DNA of 34,076 nt from Thiotrichales bacterium (GTDB lineage Bacteria; Pseudomonadota; Gammaproteobacteria; SZUA-229): the NCBI GenBank assembly GCA_020341835.1, contig CP070838.1, positions 2,477,465-2,511,540 of the forward strand, in the 5' to 3' direction. A program made the position numbers and the translations under genes. Shown here one piece after another: positions 32,884-34,076 of the stretch. Below the pieces are notes generated by a model that was not told where the DNA came from, did no database searches, and saw nothing but the letters and a program-made list of their open reading frames with translations. Position 1 is the stretch's first letter; each line of letters opens with the position of its first letter.

Positions 32884-33502
32884 ACTCTACCTCGTTCATA
32901 AATGCCGACATCAGATCGACACTCTTGATTCCCTTGTCCTGCTCCACGCCACTGCTGACGTCCACTGCCCAGGGCCGCACCGTCCTGACGGCATCGGCCA
33001 CGTTATCTATCGACAGGCCGCCAGCCAGGATAACCGGTTTATCCAGCTGCGGAATGATGCGCCAGTCGAAGGCGTCACCGGTGCCGCCGGCCGCCCCCTG
33101 AGTGTGGCTGTCGAGCAACAGTCCCCGTGCCTGATCGAAGGCTTTTGACTGGCTGATCAGACCATCCCGGTCCAGTGATCCCATTGCCAGTGCCTTGATA
33201 TAAGGTCGTGCGAAGCGTTCACAGTAGGCCGGGTCTTCAGAACCATGAAATTGCAGCAGGTCAACCGGTACCCGTTCGAGGACATCGTTGACCAGTGACG
33301 GATCGGCATCCAGAAACAGCGCGACCGTGGTGACGAAAGCAGGCAACTGCCGGCAAATATCTGCAGCCTGTTGTACGCCGACGTGACGCGGGCTCCTGTG
33401 ATAGAAAACCAGCCCGATCGCATCAGCGCCCATCGCTGCCGCTGCAAGCGCATCATCAGCTCGGGTTATGCCACAGATTTTAACACGTGTACGCTGTTTC
33501 AA
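32870..33502 (-). CDS. trpF: Phosphoribosylanthranilate isomerase
   Basis: Amadori isomerisation step of tryptophan synthesis; TIM barrel of 210 aa, normal length. The catalytic cysteine is in [12 protein letters not shown] (Cys10), followed by [18 protein letters not shown], and the closing [12 protein letters not shown] and [14 protein letters not shown] (general acid aspartate and phosphate site). The start is TTG at 33502, with GAGAGA upstream; no ATG precedes the conserved VKICG in frame. It lies 38 nt after truA and overlaps trpB. Confidence 0.96.
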   Translation of the reverse strand: MKQRTRVKICGITRADDALAAAAMGADAIGLVFYHRSPRHVGVQQAADICRQLPAFVTTVALFLDADPSLVNDVLERVPVDLLQFHGSEDPAYCERFARPYIKALAMGSLDRDGLISQSKAFDQARGLLLDSHTQGAAGGTGDAFDWRIIPQLDKPVILAGGLSIDNVADAVRTVRPWAVDVSSGVEQDKGIKSVDLMSAFMNEVEYADR

Positions 33503-33540
33503 TGGTTTATCTCTCGTCGCCTGGCTGGCGATACCCGGGA

Positions 33541-34076
33541 TCAGCCCTCGAAACAGGGCACAACACCGGATAACGGCAGACCGAATTTATCCGGGTATTG
33601 TACCGCAACCAGGTAGAGACCTTCTGCCGGCGCCGTCGGTCCGGCCCGCGTACGGTCTTTCAACGCCAGCAGCTCGGCCAGCCAGCCCGCAGGCCGCTCC
33701 CCAGCACCCACCTTGAGCAGCGAGCCGGCGATGTTGCGCACCATATGATGGAGGAAGGCGTTAGCCCGTATGTCGATATAAACGAAGCCGCCGGCTGATG
33801 TCACCTCGATGGACTGCACGAAGCGCATCGCGTGCTCTGACTGACAGGCCGACGAGCGGAATGATGAGAAATCGTTTTCGCCGAGCAGAGCCTGCGCCGC
33901 CTCGTGCATCGCAGCGACATCCAGCTCATGATGCACCCAGGTGACTCGCCTGCTGTACAGCGCCGGCCTGGCCGGCCGTTGCTGGATCACGTAACGGTAG
34001 CTGCGCAGGGTCGCGCTGAAGCGTGCACTGAAATCGTCAGCGACCGCCCGCGCCCAGTGCACGCAGACGTCATCCG
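33541..34076 (-). CDS. truA: tRNA pseudouridine(38-40) synthase, N-terminus outside window
   Basis: Converts uridines 38, 39 and 40 of tRNA anticodon stems to pseudouridine. The window holds about 178 C-terminal residues; the frame is open to the right edge, and the catalytic aspartate expected in the missing N-terminal part cannot be checked. Landmarks are FSARFSATLRSYRYVI, FSSFRSSACQSEHA, IEVTSAGGFVYIDIRANAFL, HHMVRNIAGSLLKVGAGERP, and DRTRAGPTAPAEGLYL near the C-terminus. In Pseudomonas, truA sits before trpF between fimV and accD, as expected here. Confidence 0.95.
   Translation of the reverse strand, partial: DDVCVHWARAVADDFSARFSATLRSYRYVIQQRPARPALYSRRVTWVHHELDVAAMHEAAQALLGENDFSSFRSSACQSEHAMRFVQSIEVTSAGGFVYIDIRANAFLHHMVRNIAGSLLKVGAGERPAGWLAELLALKDRTRAGPTAPAEGLYLVAVQYPDKFGLPLSGVVPCFEG

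Overview
The window reads as chromosomal DNA of a gammaproteobacterium. The right-hand block truA-trpF-trpB-trpA-accD-folC-dedD-cvpA-purF, all on the minus strand, is the housekeeping order known from Pseudomonas and Chromatiales-like lineages. An E. coli-type PurF, a MetZ-type methionine route and five REP-like palindromes of the 'GCGGCTtnAGCCGCGAA' type fit the same group. Genus cannot be told from the sequence alone; no rRNA, tRNA, phage, IS element or CRISPR array was seen.

Layout. 1-2275 (minus): LysR regulator, small conserved protein and an AI-2E/PerM-type transporter cut by the window edge. 2358-7528 (plus): DUF4124 protein, MIF-family tautomerase, prolyl-tRNA synthetase, lytic transglycosylase, Crp/Fnr regulator and two tandem small membrane proteins. 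7576-14763 (mostly orphan genes, minus): DUF1223 protein, secreted EF-hand protein, two lipoproteins, a secreted protein, RecQ and a two-helix membrane protein. 15044-18158 (minus): glycerate 2-kinase, MetZ and an L,D-transpeptidase without signal peptide. 18303-25730 (minus): eight tightly packed genes forming a phospho-transfer/phospho-hydrolysis cassette. 25855-34076 (minus): purF, cvpA, dedD, folC, accD, trpA, trpB, trpF and truA (cut by the window edge).

The most interesting part is the 7.4 kb cassette at 18303-25730. In transcription order it encodes a Nudix hydrolase, a PhoU-like/aminoglycoside-phosphotransferase-like fusion, a RimK-like ATP-grasp enzyme, an HprK-related kinase B, a SixA-Nudix fusion, a second histidine phosphatase, a PPP-like metallophosphoesterase and a 90-residue amphi-Trp protein. 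Junctions are overlaps or gaps of 1-6 nt, except one of 45 nt. The ATP-grasp, HprK-related kinase B and amphi-Trp families are those of the computationally defined, functionally uncharacterised 'GAK system'. Here they sit with one more kinase-like protein and five phosphatase or Nudix domains. This suggests a reversible phosphorylation or diphosphate cycle on an unknown small molecule or protein. The cassette lies between purF and metZ, which are adjacent in Pseudomonas.

Repeats are concentrated between genes: a nested 30-bp inverted repeat (2951-3173), a 25-bp inverted repeat enclosing a REP unit (3654-3823), and further REP units near 10871, 11064, 16268 and 28036. Non-ATG starts are frequent in the right half (TTG for trpF, folC and dedD; GTG for trpA, the ATP-grasp gene and the SixA-Nudix gene).
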